DNA from: Microvelia longipes
Lineage: Eukaryota; Arthropoda; Insecta; Hemiptera; Veliidae
Assembly: GCA_018340805.1 (NCBI GenBank)
Contig: JACMZG010001870.1
Span: 44,945,020-45,009,019 of the forward strand
DNA: 64,000 bases
Direction of reading: 5' to 3'
The notes under the pieces were generated by a model, which saw only the letters and a program-made list of their open reading frames with translations, was not told the origin of the DNA and made no database searches. The position numbers and the translations under genes were made by a program. Shown one piece after another: positions 15,013-30,000 of this stretch (position 1 is the stretch's first letter; each line of letters starts with the position of its first letter).

Positions 15013-18000
15013 TATACATATTGTACAATCGATAATAAACTTGTAAATATTGTATTGTATAGTGAAATAAAGCAATAAATAAATAAAAAAAAACTCCCCC
15101 CTCTCACCCCCCTCCATGACCCTAACCTTATATGGAATCACCAAATTTTTATGACCGAACTGCAAAACATTAAAAACATCTATTTTCTTCTTAGCGGTGA
15201 CCCATCTCGCTTGAAGTAATCCAACAAAAAAATCATAGACTTAGCCATACTGAAATAAAACTTAGTAAACTTTTTTATTACATAAACAGATGCACTTATA
15301 TCAAAGTGTAACTCAATTGCATTATTTTTTGATTTTTAACAATTTCTTAAAAACTTACACGTGTTAAAAAAAAAAAAAAAAAAAAAAAAAACGAATACGT
15401 GTTAAAATAAAAAACGTACACGTAAAATTAAAAACGTACACGTGTTAAAATAAAAAACGTACACGTGCTAAAATAAAAAAACGTACACGTGTTAAAATAA
15501 AAAACGTACACGTGTTAAAATAAAAACGATAAAATTAAATTATTACTGTTTAATAAGATGGAACTTTGCACATTTGTTAATTTTGTATAGTACTAAATGT
15601 GTACTCCATTACATGCAATAGTTATTCTGTGTTTTATGAATCTTTGAAATGTGCTTTTAATGATGGTAAATGACATCATAGAAATATGATTTTCTGGATA
15701 CCATGACTTGACATAAAAATTGTTTTTTGTTCCAATGTTTAACTCTCCAGTATAAACACAATAAGAGCCATGATGATAGCAGACAACACAGATAACTTTG
15801 TAGAAACCACATGATGTTTCAAGGGAAATCTTAGTGTCAAATTTTTTGCAAACAATACTTTTCAACTCTGTAAAATTGTGCGAGAGACACCTAGGAAATG
15901 TAACAAACAAAACGCTATGTTACATCTGGGAACTGTTTCGTCATTCAATATTCGTCATCATTGATGGCATAATGTCATCATGACATACCCACTCTGTTAT
16001 GTTACGTCTAAATCATCAGGCATTGACAAAGTTTGATCTCACTCTGCCTTCAATTAAAATTCGAAAGAATATAATGTGAAGTATTTATCAGAGACAAGTG
16101 GTGCTCTCTTACCACCATCATAGTATATCATGAATAGTTGGCACAGTAAAAATTGTGCAAGAGACACCTAAGAAATGTAACAAGCAAAATGCAATGCCAC
16201 ATTATATTCTTCAAATTTTAAATGAAGGTCAGAGTGAGTTCAGACTCTGTCGGCGCCCTGATGAGTTATAAGTTATGTAACAGAGTGGTACATGACATTA
16301 TGTCAAGCCATCAAAGATGACGAATGTCGAATGATGGAACAGTTCCCAGATGTAGCATTGCATTTTGCTTGTATTTTAGGTTTCCCTGATGTATCATTGC
16401 ATTTGCTTGTTACATTTCCTAGGTGTCTCTCCCACAATTATATTGTGTCAATAAAATTCATGTTTGCAAAACTCGGTAGTATCAAATGATATACAATACT
16501 TTTCCTTTATACCTGTGGTATGAAAAGGAAACTACAAAATGGTTTACTCTGATGAAAATGCTTTACAAAGGGATTTATTTATTGCGTAGGCAATCCAATA
16601 ATGATGAATGCAGGTGGAGGTAACGGTCAGCCTGGTATGATGGTTATTGGTCCAAATGGTCCTATACCTGGTCAGATGGTCCAACAACCTCCAACCTCTC
16701 AGCCTAACATCATGCCCTCTCAGCAAGGTCAGTTAAATTTGCTCATCACAGTTAAATTTGCTCATCACAGTTAAATTTGCTCATCACAGTTAAATTTGCT
16801 CATCACAGTTAAATTTGCTCATCACAGTTAAATTTGCTCATCACAGTTAAATTGCTCATCACATCACAGTTAAACACAGTTAAATTCATCACTCATCACA
16901 GTTTAATTTGCTCATCATAATGAACACCATTCATTGCTTACAATTTTACATTTATAGAAATTTAGAAATGTAAAATTGTATTATAGACTGATGATGGCCA
17001 GATGCGGCAGATAGTTAAGTCTCGAATAAATCTATTAACATACTTTTTAGTGGAGAGACTATTTATTTATCTATTCTTGGATTACTCCACAGAGCAGTTA
17101 TTTATATTATTTTTTTTTTATTTATTTATTTTTAAATACAACGTATTAAAATTGTATTGTTTTGTTTGCCTCTGTGGCCGTGATGGTATAGGCACTCAAT
17201 TTCGACACCATAGGTCCGGGGTTCGCAGCCCGGGCTATGCTCTAAGATTATATGAATAGCATTTGTATTTAAAATATTTCGCCAACTTTAATTAATTCTT
17301 AGAGGATAGTAGATGCAAACCACCTGAGGTGGGTTCCCGCAGGGTGCATACCCTGATGGGCTGAAAGGCCCTAAAACAAGCATTTTATTTTATCTTTATT
17401 TATTTATTCACAACACTCCATTTATTGCTTACAATTTTACATTTCTAGAAATTTAATATATTTTTTTTTGCAAAATTCGTTTTTGTAAATTTGCTCTATT
17501 ATTGATACACAGAAAAAACTTTTACATCTTAACTTTCTTAAAACATGATTATTCATTGTAAGGATTTATTTGAAAATGGTTACTTTTTAATAATTTATTT
17601 TTAGTATCTTAAGTATGTCCATTTTAATTGCTTTAAGGTTTGAAAGTTTACATCATTATAATACTAGAAATAAGGATAATTATGAACTTACCTTTTGTAC
17701 ATTAAGTAAGTCTTACACTACAATTAGAGAACCACAGAAAAAGACATAAATTTATTATGTGATCATTAAAAAAATTTGCTTTTCAATCCATATTTTAGTG
17801 TACATGAATTTTCCTTTTGCTTTTATGTTTAGTTTAATTATTACTCCTGTGATTACTTCTATTTATTTTGCCAATTTATTAATATAATTGTATTAATATA
17901 GTAAAGCACACGGTTATAATCAGTTGACATTGTGGGAAAATAGTGTTGAAAAAGCAATGAGATTGGCCTAATATGAAATTGAAAAGACAGTTTAACACCC

Positions 18001-21000
18001 AAGACTAATCTCAAATTATTTTCCCATGCTGCCAACTGATTATAACATGTGTTGTACTATAGATGCTTACAATAATATCTTATTGAGACACCTCTTTAAG
18101 GACCTTTTGATGCAATTTACATTGTACAACCCACCATATTAAACCAATATCTTTAAAATTCTGTTAATAAAACAAAGGGGAAAATATCATTAATCCTTCA
18201 TATTAAAGATAACCAATATCTTTAAAAGTCTTTTTGTAAACATAACACACATCAAAACTATTAAAAAACTTTTTTGTTTATTATTATATTATATCATTTT
18301 GATTTTTGTGCATATATCATATTTCTTATTGGATTAGTTAAAATAGTAACACTTTATTGTATGTTTTTATAATTTTGTAGGAATGTTGAATGCTCAAAAC
18401 CCAATGCTTCCTGGTCAAGCCCCTCAGCAACCCAATATGATGGTACAATCACAACAGCAACCACTAGGACAACCTCCACCGCAGGTAGTTAAAGTATTTG
18501 TTTATTCATGCTTATAAAAACCTGTCCGATACCTATATGTATTATGCATATAATTACATATGTTCCTTTTGTCCGATCCTATATGTATTATGCATATTAT
18601 TACATATGTTCCTTTTGTCCGATACCTATATGTATTATGCATATAATTACATATATTCCTTTTTTCTGATACCTATATGTATTATGCTTATAATCACATA
18701 TGTTCCTTTTCGCCGAGACTTATGTATTATGCTTATAATTTCCTATGTTCCTTAAGTCCAAGACCTATATGTATTATGCATATAACCACATATGTTCCTT
18801 TTGTCCGAGACCTATATGTATTATGCTTATAATTACATATGTTCCTTTTGTTCGAGACCTATATGTATTATGCTTATAATTACATATGTTCCTTTTGTCC
18901 AAAGCCTTTATGTATTATGCTTATAATTTCCTATGTTCCTTAAGTCTGAGACCTATATGTATTATGCATATAACCACATATGTTCCTTTTGTTCGAGACC
19001 TATATGTATTATGCATATAATTACATATGTTCCTTTTGTCCAAAGCCTTTATGTATTATGCTTATAATTTCCTATGTTCCTTAAGTCCGAGACCTATATG
19101 TATTATGCATATAATCACATATGTTCCTTTTGTCCGAGACCTATATGTATTATGCTTATAATTACATATGTTTCTTTTGTTCGAGACCTATATGTATTAT
19201 GCATATAATCACATATGTTCCTTTTTGTCCGAGACCTATATGTATTATGCTTATAATTACATGTTTCTTTTGTTCGAGACCTTTATGTATTATGCATATA
19301 ATTACATATTCTCTTTTGTCCAAAGCCTATATGTATTTTGCATATAATCACATATGTCCCTTTTGTCCGAGACCTGTATTTATTCTACTACAAAAACTTT
19401 TATGAATCCTTTGTGAATCATCTAAATCCTTTTCCTAATGAGGACTGAAAATGTATTTTTCTAAGGCATGGAGTTTTGGTTCACTTTATTCTCTGTTGTA
19501 CTGAATGTGAAATGCAAATTTGTATCCACTGTAAAAAAGAAAGTTTTTTTGTATGGTTTACATAAAAAACCTTTTTTTGTACAGCTGAGACTTCATCTAT
19601 TTGACACATTAGTGTTGTAGATCATGTATAGTTCCACTAGATGGCAACACTGTTTTATCAGTCGTTATTAAGGTAATGCGCAGGTGGAGTGTATTACAAT
19701 AATCAATATGAAAAAGCCTCTCCACAAAGTTAATTTAATAAAATTCAAAACTGGCTGTCAACCTAAACGGTCATCATCAGTGCCGGAGAGAAGAATATAT
19801 AGATGTAGGTGAGTCTATGATATTATGACTATGATATTATGTCTATGATATTATGACTATGATATTATGTCTTAGTCATAATATCATAGACTCACCTACA
19901 TCTATATATTCTTTTCTCTGGCACTGATGATGACCATTTAGGTTGAAAGCCGGTTTTGAATTTTATTAAATTAACTTTGTGGAGAGGCTTTTTCGTATTG
20001 ATTATTACTGTTTTATCAGTTAATCTTTCTTTCTGCTACCTATTACTTGTTTCTTTACAATCCAAATTAAATTTAAACTAATTAAATATTTGTGATATCA
20101 ATTAAATTAACGAAGACTTCAGTCCTTTTTTATACAATTTATTCAAAATAAATTCACGAAGAGCTTTCGCCCAGGGATCCTGAGCTTCTTCAGTTCTTAA
20201 AATGACAAAATGAGAAAGTTTGAAAATTAATAAAATTTTGAATGTTTTTTATGTCACGTGTCTAAATAAGTAAATAAATTTTAAAATAAATATTTATTTT
20301 TTTAATAAACAAGGTTTTGAATTTTATTAAATTAACTTTGTGTAGAGGCTTTTTCGTATTGATTATTGCAATACACTTCACCTGCGCTTTACCTTAATAA
20401 CGACTGATAAAACAGGGTGTCTACTAAACTTGAGACAAAAAATCAAGGCTTCTCCTACTTTTTACAGTTTTCAAGGTTGGTAGACATCCTCTATTAGTCT
20501 GGGGCCCAGGTTTGAAAAAACCAAGGAAAGGGTTCTGAAATTAATTCAATGTTTACAAGTCATCTAGGTTATTCTAAATAATACTTTCTATTCAATAAAA
20601 ACAAATATTTAATTACTTTATTTTATATTTATTTAAATAACACATAACATATATAACATAACAATTAAAAAAAAATCAACACATATTTTTGGCTAAGACT
20701 ACAAAAAAAACCAAGACTGTTAATTTTCCTGAAGGGATCTCAGCTCACACCTATCTATACTTGGTAGATAAACACTTTGTTCTTAATAAGTTGTTTATTG
20801 TTTTGTGTTTGATTGATTTATTTCCCTTTGCAGAGAGAAAGACAAACAATATGGCAAGGAGTGTTGGAATGGATCGAGAAAGCTAAGAATCCTAACGAAA
20901 CTCAGAAACTAACGAGGCATGTTCCTTGTCAAGTGTCTGCCTCTACCAAAGATGGAGATACGGAGATGTAAGTTTTAATCTCAATGTTTTTTTTTCACTT

Positions 21001-24000
21001 GTTTTATTCACTTTGTTTTCCTCATTTATACCGTAGGTTAAAGTAATATATAAACCAAGTAGGAAAACTCCTATACTGACACATGTAAAAAAATTCAGAC
21101 CTGCCGGATCAGCTGATAGCTGGCTCAAAAATAAAAAATAGCTAAAATTAGAATAACTGCGCTTACGCTTTTTCGGATTTAGGTTTTTTTATTTAATTTT
21201 ATTGGCAACCCTGATAACATTAGGTGAGTTTTACTTTTTATCACGTTTTTGTACTTTAATATGTACGTGATAATTTAATGATTTTGTATTACATTTTGTT
21301 AAATAATTGTTATAATAATTTAGTTAAAGAAAAAGAGAAACTATAGTAAAGGTAAACCACACGTTTTTATTAAGATTTTGAAGAAAATGCAGACGACAGT
21401 GTATTGCCTTAAAATTACGATTGCTTTTATTATATTAAAAAAATAAGGTTAAATTTGTTATATTGCTAATTACAATAAATATTTGAAGGGGAAAAAACAA
21501 ATATCATTTGCAAAAATGTACTAAGTTAAGTAGAGCACACGAAAAAAAGTTTAATCAGCCGCTCATTTTAAGTAATTTAAACAAACCTAGTATTTAAAGA
21601 TTCGGACTTAAACCACTACTGGATATGGCAAAATGTATTTCTTACACAAATTATTAACATTTTAAACTAAACTGTTCAAATAAATGCAATAAAAACAAAC
21701 ATTTTGAGCACCGTAAATAGTTTGTTTACATTTATTCGGGTAAAACATAATGGCTGCACCTATAGGAAAATTTGAGCCAACTCCCTGGTGGACAAAATGT
21801 GAACTACTTGCCAGGTCTGACAGAAATCGCGTTTGTCTCCCAACTTAGTTTTATATATTACTTTATCGTAGGTATATAGGAAAAGTATTGTGTTTGCAAA
21901 AAAATCTAAAACCAGATTTACCAGTTTCAGGCGTTTTTAAGACCTCCTGAGTGGTTTTTGCAAAGTTGTCTGTCTGTGTGTGTGTGTGTGAGTGTGCGTG
22001 TCTGTTATCATCTTAGAACCCAGTGTATTTATGCTAGAGAGTTGAAATTTTGTACAAAAATCCGTCTACCGCTGTAGTTGTGCTATTCTATTCGGAAAAT
22101 AATTGTTTTATGATGTCATTAACCCACATGAATGACTCAGCAAAAAAATCAAAAAAATTTAAAACGCGGAAAAATGATGCGATCGGATTGAGATTTGGCA
22201 CGCATGTGACTATGTGTAAAACTAACTTGTGTGCAAAGTTTCATTTCATTATCACCATTAGTTACATTTTTATTGAATGACTTGTGTACGTTTTTTAAAA
22301 AAATTGAGAAATGGTACAATTGAGTTGAAATTTGGTACAAGTGTATATTACTACATAATAAATAAGCACATTAAGTTTGGTTTCAATACGACAAGTATAT
22401 CCATGATTTTTATTGGATCATAAAAATTAAGGAGCATTGAGCGTGGTCAGTGCTGTATGGGTGACCACTGAGAATGATACAGACGCATTTACTATCTGAA
22501 GACGAGGGAAGCGAGTCAAAAGGCATGTTGCAGTATAAATTTGGCAAACTGTATTTCTGAGGACGAGCGAAGGGAGTCCGATGCAGGGAGGATGAGCGTA
22601 GCAATCCGTTGTAATGAGGAAATGTTCCGAGGTACCCCGTACCCAATTTTTTATGTCATGTTAGTGTTTCTACTCTTCTAAATGCTGCCACTCTACTGAA
22701 AACCCCTGGAGTTTATGCACACTCTGTACCAGGGAAGATCTCGGTCTTCTACCATCCCCTTTACAGCACTGCACCTGTGCTGTATTTTAAACATTTTTAA
22801 AAATTAGAACTTTATGGCCCCTATTTATAATAAATAATATAATAAATAAATAAATAAGTCTTTATTTGCTTGGGTGTACATAATGTAAAAAAATTATGAC
22901 AAAAGCATAGGTCATTACAAAAATAAGTTAAAATAATCATTAAAACTATTTAAAATTTTATACATTCTAGTGAAACTAATTTAAGAAAAAAATACATAAT
23001 AAAATATAACAGACAAACAAGACGACAAGAAAAACATGACTAGATAGTAATGGTTTTTAGAGACAGGTACTCAGTAATATTATAAAAAGGATTCTTTAAT
23101 AAGAATTCCTTTAACTGCTTTTTAAAATTCTTTAAAGGTAACTTTTGACTAGTATAATCTAACTTATTAAATAACTTAATACCTAACACTGAATGCCCAA
23201 CTTGGGACTTATTTAGCCTGTGCATTGGTACTGGCAGCAAAGATATTTGTCTTTGTCTTTTGTCTTTGTATTTATTATACAAAGACGTTTAAGGGCTTCA
23301 TACAAAGACTAGAGCTGCCAATGATTGCTCTTATCAAACTTGACCAGGGCCCTAGAACAGCAGAAAAGGGCCTTAGAGATTGATGTTTTTAATTACTTAA
23401 ATATTCTCACTTTGCAACCTTAACCTAGGTGTTTATGGCCCCCATTCTTTGTACCTGGCCTTTAAAGGTCCCATACAGAAGACTAGTGCCACAAGGGCCC
23501 CTAACATACTTGTTGATGGCCTTGAAGCAGCAGAAAAGGGCCCTAGAGATCAAACATTAAATAGTTTAATAGAATATTACATTAAATTGAATAAACTTCT
23601 ATATGTACTTAAATAAAATAATTGCATTTATTTGATTTAATTTTAATTAAATTAAAATTAAATAAATTAAATTAAGCTTGCTATAATCATTATTACTCTT
23701 GTTAAAAATCGACCCCTCTATTTGGAAAGTAATATAGCCCCCTCCTCCTATTGGGTCCCTTGAGATGTTGGTTTGGGCCCTTTTAGGCCAAACCCTCCTA
23801 AGGGTTTTTTTGGCTCAGTCGACCACTGATAATAATAATGCCTGTCTAGAGCCATTCGGCCCATGAGGGATAACCACTGCTGGAACAACCTCAAGTGGCT
23901 GTGTTAACCTTTCTTTACAAAGTGTGATAAAAAGTTGTTGATAATTCATTTGATTAAATCTGATAGTAAATAAGAGCATAAACTGGGATGTGAACTCCAG

Positions 24001-27000
24001 AACTCTGTGGTGTCAAAGGTCAGTATGAACACTGACGCTTTAACTATCTAGACCACGGAGGCGGCTTCTATATGTATCATTGTTATTATTAGTTTTTAGT
24101 TAGTTACTCTAGTTCTACTGTGAAAGTCACTATTTGTCTGCTTTATTACAGAAAAGCAGATTCATGGCCTCAGAAGCTGATAATGCAGTTAATGCCCAAA
24201 CAGCTGATTGGAAACATAGGAGGTGCTTATCTCAAGAATTCCAAGTCGGTTCTATTTCACCCTCAACCCTGTGAATCCTTGGATGCTCTTACTAAAGTCA
24301 TGAGCTCTGGATTTGTAAGTTGCTTTCTATTTCCAGTTTTAAGATATAATTACAGTCTATCGTTTAGTTTAAAATCCCTAAGGTCATAAGTATTTTGGGG
24401 ATTGACCAATCAGAGAAGCCGCTGCCAACCTCTCACTTAAAAAGAAAAAAAAATCCCTACCACAATAACAGCTGTAGAGGAAAAAACCTTCTTCCCGGCA
24501 ATCGTTCACTTTGTTTGTGGTTCTTCTTTTGATTACATCGGTTTGAAAACTACTTTCAAATTAATCTTAAAAATGATGTTTTAAAATAAAACTACACAAA
24601 AGAAATGTAATAAAACATCGCCAAGAAAATACAGGTAAAATAACCTGATTTGTTTACATAGTTTTTTCCCGCTCTCTTTTTGCAGGGATTTTTTTCTTAA
24701 GTATCAGTGGTGTCTAAACTGACCTGTCAAGATGTTTAAACTAAACGATAGACTGTATTTCTAATTTTAAGACTTGACGTTGTTAGACAATTGTTAATTG
24801 TGAGAACAATTATTATTATTATTATTATTTTATTTTTAGTATTGTAGTGCAAGAGCCAGACCTGAAAAACATGACTCATTTTGTACTGCTTCAATCCAAC
24901 TTTTTTAAAATATACATTAAATGATAAAGGAAAAAACATAGTCTACCTATTCATAGTAGAGGCCTTTGTATGATTGTGCACGCTCATCATCAATTTAAGA
25001 AAACTGCACGCTTTTTGGGGTTATTGAATAAGTGAATATATAGTATAGAATAGAATAGCCATTTATTAGAAAAAAAATATTGACATTTACAAAAATACAA
25101 GAATTTAACAAATAATAGTTTACTACCGTCTATCGTTTAGTTTAAAAATCTTGACCAGTCAGTTTAGACTCCACTGACTCTTAAGAAAAAATATCCCTGG
25201 TAGAAGGCAGCAGGAAAAAAAACTATGTAAACAAATCAGGTTATTTTACCCGTATTTTCTTGGCGATGTTTTTTTACATTTCTTTTGTGTAGTTTTATTT
25301 TAAAGTATCATTTTAAGATTAATTTGAAAGTAGTTTTCAAAATGTTGTAATCAAAAGAAGAACCACAAACAAAGTGAACGATTGCTGGGAAGAAGGTTTT
25401 TTCCCTACAGCGGTTATTGTGGTAGGGATTTTTTTCTCTTTTTGAGTGAGAAGTTGGCAGCGGCTTCTCTGATTGGCAATCCCTAAAATACTTATGACCT
25501 TGGGATTTTTAAACTGAACGATAGACTAGAATCTGCTGTAGCTGTGACAGAATGTAGAGTAAAGTAAACAAATAAATAACAGAAGTTACACAATTAAAAA
25601 TAGTATTCAAAATATGTAACTGGGATGAATAAAGGGGCACTCTTTTACAGTTATGCCTTCCTACAGGGGCTATTAGTGATTGAAAAAAATCAAGAAGCGA
25701 AATAGTAATTATTTTGGTCTTAGAATCAAAGTATGCAATGAAAAATATAGGGTCCAATTTGAAATTTCAGATATAGGGGTTGAAGAGCGCCATTGGGGTG
25801 CTGCCCTATCTAACGGCAATACATAAAAATAAACTTTTTTATACGTAATGGAGCCGCTTCCGTGACCGAGGTTGTTAAGGCGTTAGTCTTTACACTGACC
25901 TTTGACACCCTCGGAGGTCTGGGGTTCGCATCCCAGGTTACGCTCTCAGTTTATAGAAGATTATTGTTTAGATAAATTATCGCCAACTTTAGAATACACT
26001 TTGAGCGTAACGGTTACTACTACCACCCGAGGTGGTTCCCGCAGGGGTTATCCCTGATGAGTCGCAAGGCTCTAAACGGGCATTATCATTATCATTATTA
26101 TACGTAATGGAGATCTTTCAAATTTCAAAAATTTATCTTGTATGGTTAAAAATTTAGAGAAGAGGGAAATTTTTGGTCCCCCTTGTATATTAGGATATAT
26201 GCTAACAGCATTTGTTATGAGGAGTTGTTTTTGCATTAACGTTTGTTTACAATATCTATTATAGGCTTTTGTGTTGGTATTAATGTTTTTTTTTGTTGTT
26301 TCTGTTGCAGGCTGGATGTGTTCATTTTTCGGGTCATCAGACTTGTGATATCAAAGTTCTTATTCTACTCTACACTGCCGAGAAGAGAGCTTACTTAGGG
26401 TTTATACCTAACGATCAGGGTGCTTTCGTCGATAGACTCAGGAAGGTTATACAACAACAGAAATCTAGTCAGGCCATCATGAGGCAACAGGTTGGTAAAT
26501 AAAAACTGTTATACTGAGGAAATTGATTAAAAAATCTATCTATTCAGTTGGCGTCAATTAGGAAAGCTGCGTACATTTTAATCTATGTTTTTTTTGTTCT
26601 AGTTTAATAGATGTATCCAACATGAGAACATTTTACATTAGATATCAAAAAATTTTTTTTATGTTATTTTTTTTTTGTTAAGTATTAAGATAAACCTTAA
26701 TCCAATGAGTGTGGTAGATTTGCTAACTTCATAATAAGGTAGGGAATATTTAATTATCCAAAGGTGCTATAAGGGTTTCCCCTGAATAATATATCCAAGG
26801 TAAAAAGAATAAAAATTAATAATAAGAACAATAACAACTTTATTGTATTACAGATTACAAGCATTTATTAAGTCTAAAGTAAGTCTTAATACTTTGGAAT
26901 AAAAATAAATATAGAAAACAAGTATCTTCCTTACAGTCCAATGGTTCCTCAAATTGAAAAACTTGATTTGGGATGGTCGATTTGAGCTGAAACCGGTCAA

Positions 27001-30000
27001 TCTGCTGAAAATTTGCCACCTCATTGTAATGCCATTTCAAGTTTCAAAAATGTTTAATTGAATTAGTAAGTTAGGTTGATAAAATGTATTTGTAACCTTT
27101 CTAACATCTCGCCATATGGTGATCGAGTCGATCGAGAAAAGCCTTTGAAAGTCATCATGCAAAATTTAGTAAATACATCTATTTTTTGGTATCAGGAAGT
27201 TAATTTAGATTGACCCCTCCTCTACTTAAATCGTCCTACTAACCTTATAAACCTAATTTTTTCATGACAATTTGCGAGTAGAAAATTTGCTGAGAACTGA
27301 CTACAAAGCAGAACTAAACATTGTTTTAATAATAAAAGAAAAGAGTCTCTCCACAAAATTAAAGAAGAAGAAAGAGTCTATTTTTCTATAGATATGAGAG
27401 TCAGACTCTCATATCTATATCTCTTATATCGTGTCTGACTTCATATCTAATAGAAAAAAACATAGACTCACTTCTCTTCTTCTTACATCTCAACGGTTTT
27501 GCACTGATGATGGCCTAGGTGAAAGCGCTTTGCCAATAAAGTTTTTTTGTGTAGAGTTTCTTTTTTTTATTATTTATAAGGACTCCATTCACGCTCACTC
27601 TAAGGATATATAAACATTGTTGTTTGACAGAGTGGTGTCAGGGAGGCAGTCAAGGCGGACTGGTATGGTACGCAGGGGCAGCAATCCCTGGCATGATGCA
27701 ACAACAACCCCAAGCCCAACAGCAGCCTAATATTGGTAACTATTTCCTCTCCTATCCTTTTGAATTTTCCTCATTTATAGTGTAGGTAAGAAGGAATGTG
27801 TTTGCACTTAATATCTGAAACTTAAATTTCACCTGAATTATCCATATCAGATCCATATTTTTTTACAAAGTTATCTGTCTGTATGTGAGTGTGTTCACCA
27901 ATTTCAACTGTTACAACACTGTTTTAGGTTTTATTTCGCTATTGTTAAAACTTAAATATTTATACTAACTAATAAACATCACATTTTTAAGTGTAGATTT
28001 GCATTATTATTGGTTTTATTGCTACAGGTGGTCAAATGGGTGGTGGAATGATGGGAGGACCTCCAACTAGTGGACCTGGTATACAGTCTCCTAATATTAA
28101 CCCTAACTTGCAGCAATCTTCTGATCCTAATAGCGCTCAGGTAAATCCAATTCTGTTCTCTTTGAATAGTACATCTATATAAAAGTGTCATTAATCTATA
28201 ATTTTTATATTTGTTCAAAAATAAAAGTAATTATTCTTAAAATTACTGTATAAAATAATTTAGATAGTTATTTTAACTTATTTTTTAGTGTCTAATGCTT
28301 TTCTTGTTGAACTCTGTAGGATATTTGAAAAAATTGTCTTCTGTTCTACAAGTTATACTCCTCGCATTATAACTGTGGACATAGTCACGGGACTAAGTAT
28401 CAGCTGGAAGGGAGAAAATGTAACGCTTGTAACCCAATAAAAGGGAAGAAAACAGTCCCTACATCTTAAGGGGGGAGGGATAATGTTTAGGTGGTGGTGA
28501 GTCAGGTTATTTTACCCACCCTGCGGCACTTGTGATATAATCCCTTCTTATCTTATCTCTTCTCTCCAAAACTATTTTTTAACTAAAAGACGTTTCTTTT
28601 AATATTGTTATTTTATAAGCACTCTTGCATGCTCGATCTAAATTATATTATTATTTTTAACTTCTACACAGGAAGTTGTTGGATGTTTTTACAAAAAATA
28701 CACTAAAAACAAAAGACTTGCAATAATTATTTAAAATTAATAATACTTTTTGCAATAATTGATTATTTTAATTAATAACAATAAATATAATTACGTAGAA
28801 GCTGGTGAAAAAGTCAGATATAAATTTTTGCGCTAATCTCAAAATCTTTATGGACTATACAAAATTTAATGACCAGCAATAAATAAAAGAAATTTAACTT
28901 TTTTGTCATATCATTAGCTAATTTTTTATTATTCAATTCAAAAACAGTCTTTATTTCCATAAGTAAAAACAATGGATTTTTACAAAATTTACTATTATTT
29001 TTACAAAATTAAATTAAATATTATTTATTTTATTTAATTTTTAAATTAACTGCTTAGGCCTCTGATACATCTTTAGGTTACCTAGGTTATGTTGACTGTT
29101 TAATTACTATTATTGTCTTTATATATCATCTTTACTATTATTGTCATTTATATGTTCTGAATATAATTGATTTTACATTGTGTTAATAGTTAAATGTATG
29201 TAGATATATAATAGTTTCCATGGTTATTGACTTAGGTCATCGAGTGGTGACCACATCAATGTGGATGAAGAATCCAACATTCGCTTTCACTGTGGAAGGC
29301 ATCTTTAGGGATGTAGGACATAATGAATGAAAACGCAATGCTCTACGAAACTTAATTGGAGAAAGAATGGCCCTATTTATACCTGTTTCTGACCTTGTCT
29401 TTGAGGACGAAGATTATAGCCATGAAAAGAGATAGTAGTGTTCGGAGGTCCTGTATGACGTAATCCACTTAAAAATCGCAAAGGGGTGTCCTGTCTGGGC
29501 TAATGTGCTGCTAATAGGGGATTTCTGTTGGATAATGTAAATGATAGCTGGGTGCTGCGTGACATAGTTAGAGGCTAAGATGAGCTAATGGAATTATCTG
29601 TAACACTTAGTGAAGAGATAAGCGGTGTCAACATGTTGGGGGATCTCCAACGAGCCTGTCTTGATTTTGAGAAACATTCACTAGTACCTCGGTTTTCTCA
29701 AAATTAATAATCTCCTGAATACTCTCAGCATACAATCTCAGCATTCAACTACATCATGCAGCACTCAACCACCAATCACATTATCCAACGGAAATAGCTA
29801 GCACATCAGCCAGACAGGACCCCCCTTCGGGACATTCAAGTGGATTACGTCATACTGGTCCTTGGAATCCTACTAAACCTTCTCATGGCTATAATCTTTG
29901 TCCCACAAGACAAGGTCAGAGACAGGTATAAATAGGATCATCCTTATCTCCAATTTTCAGTTCAGTTTTGTAGAGGATTGTGTTTGTATCAACAATGTCC

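Noticed and set aside
16731..16925. CRISPR-like array
   Set aside because: Direct 19-bp units with no unique spacers, in a eukaryotic intron.
18498..19405. Repeat-protein ORFs ('[11 protein letters not shown]')
   Set aside because: The 48-bp minisatellite is a multiple of three, so it stays open; no start context or domain, and it lies in a MED25 intron.
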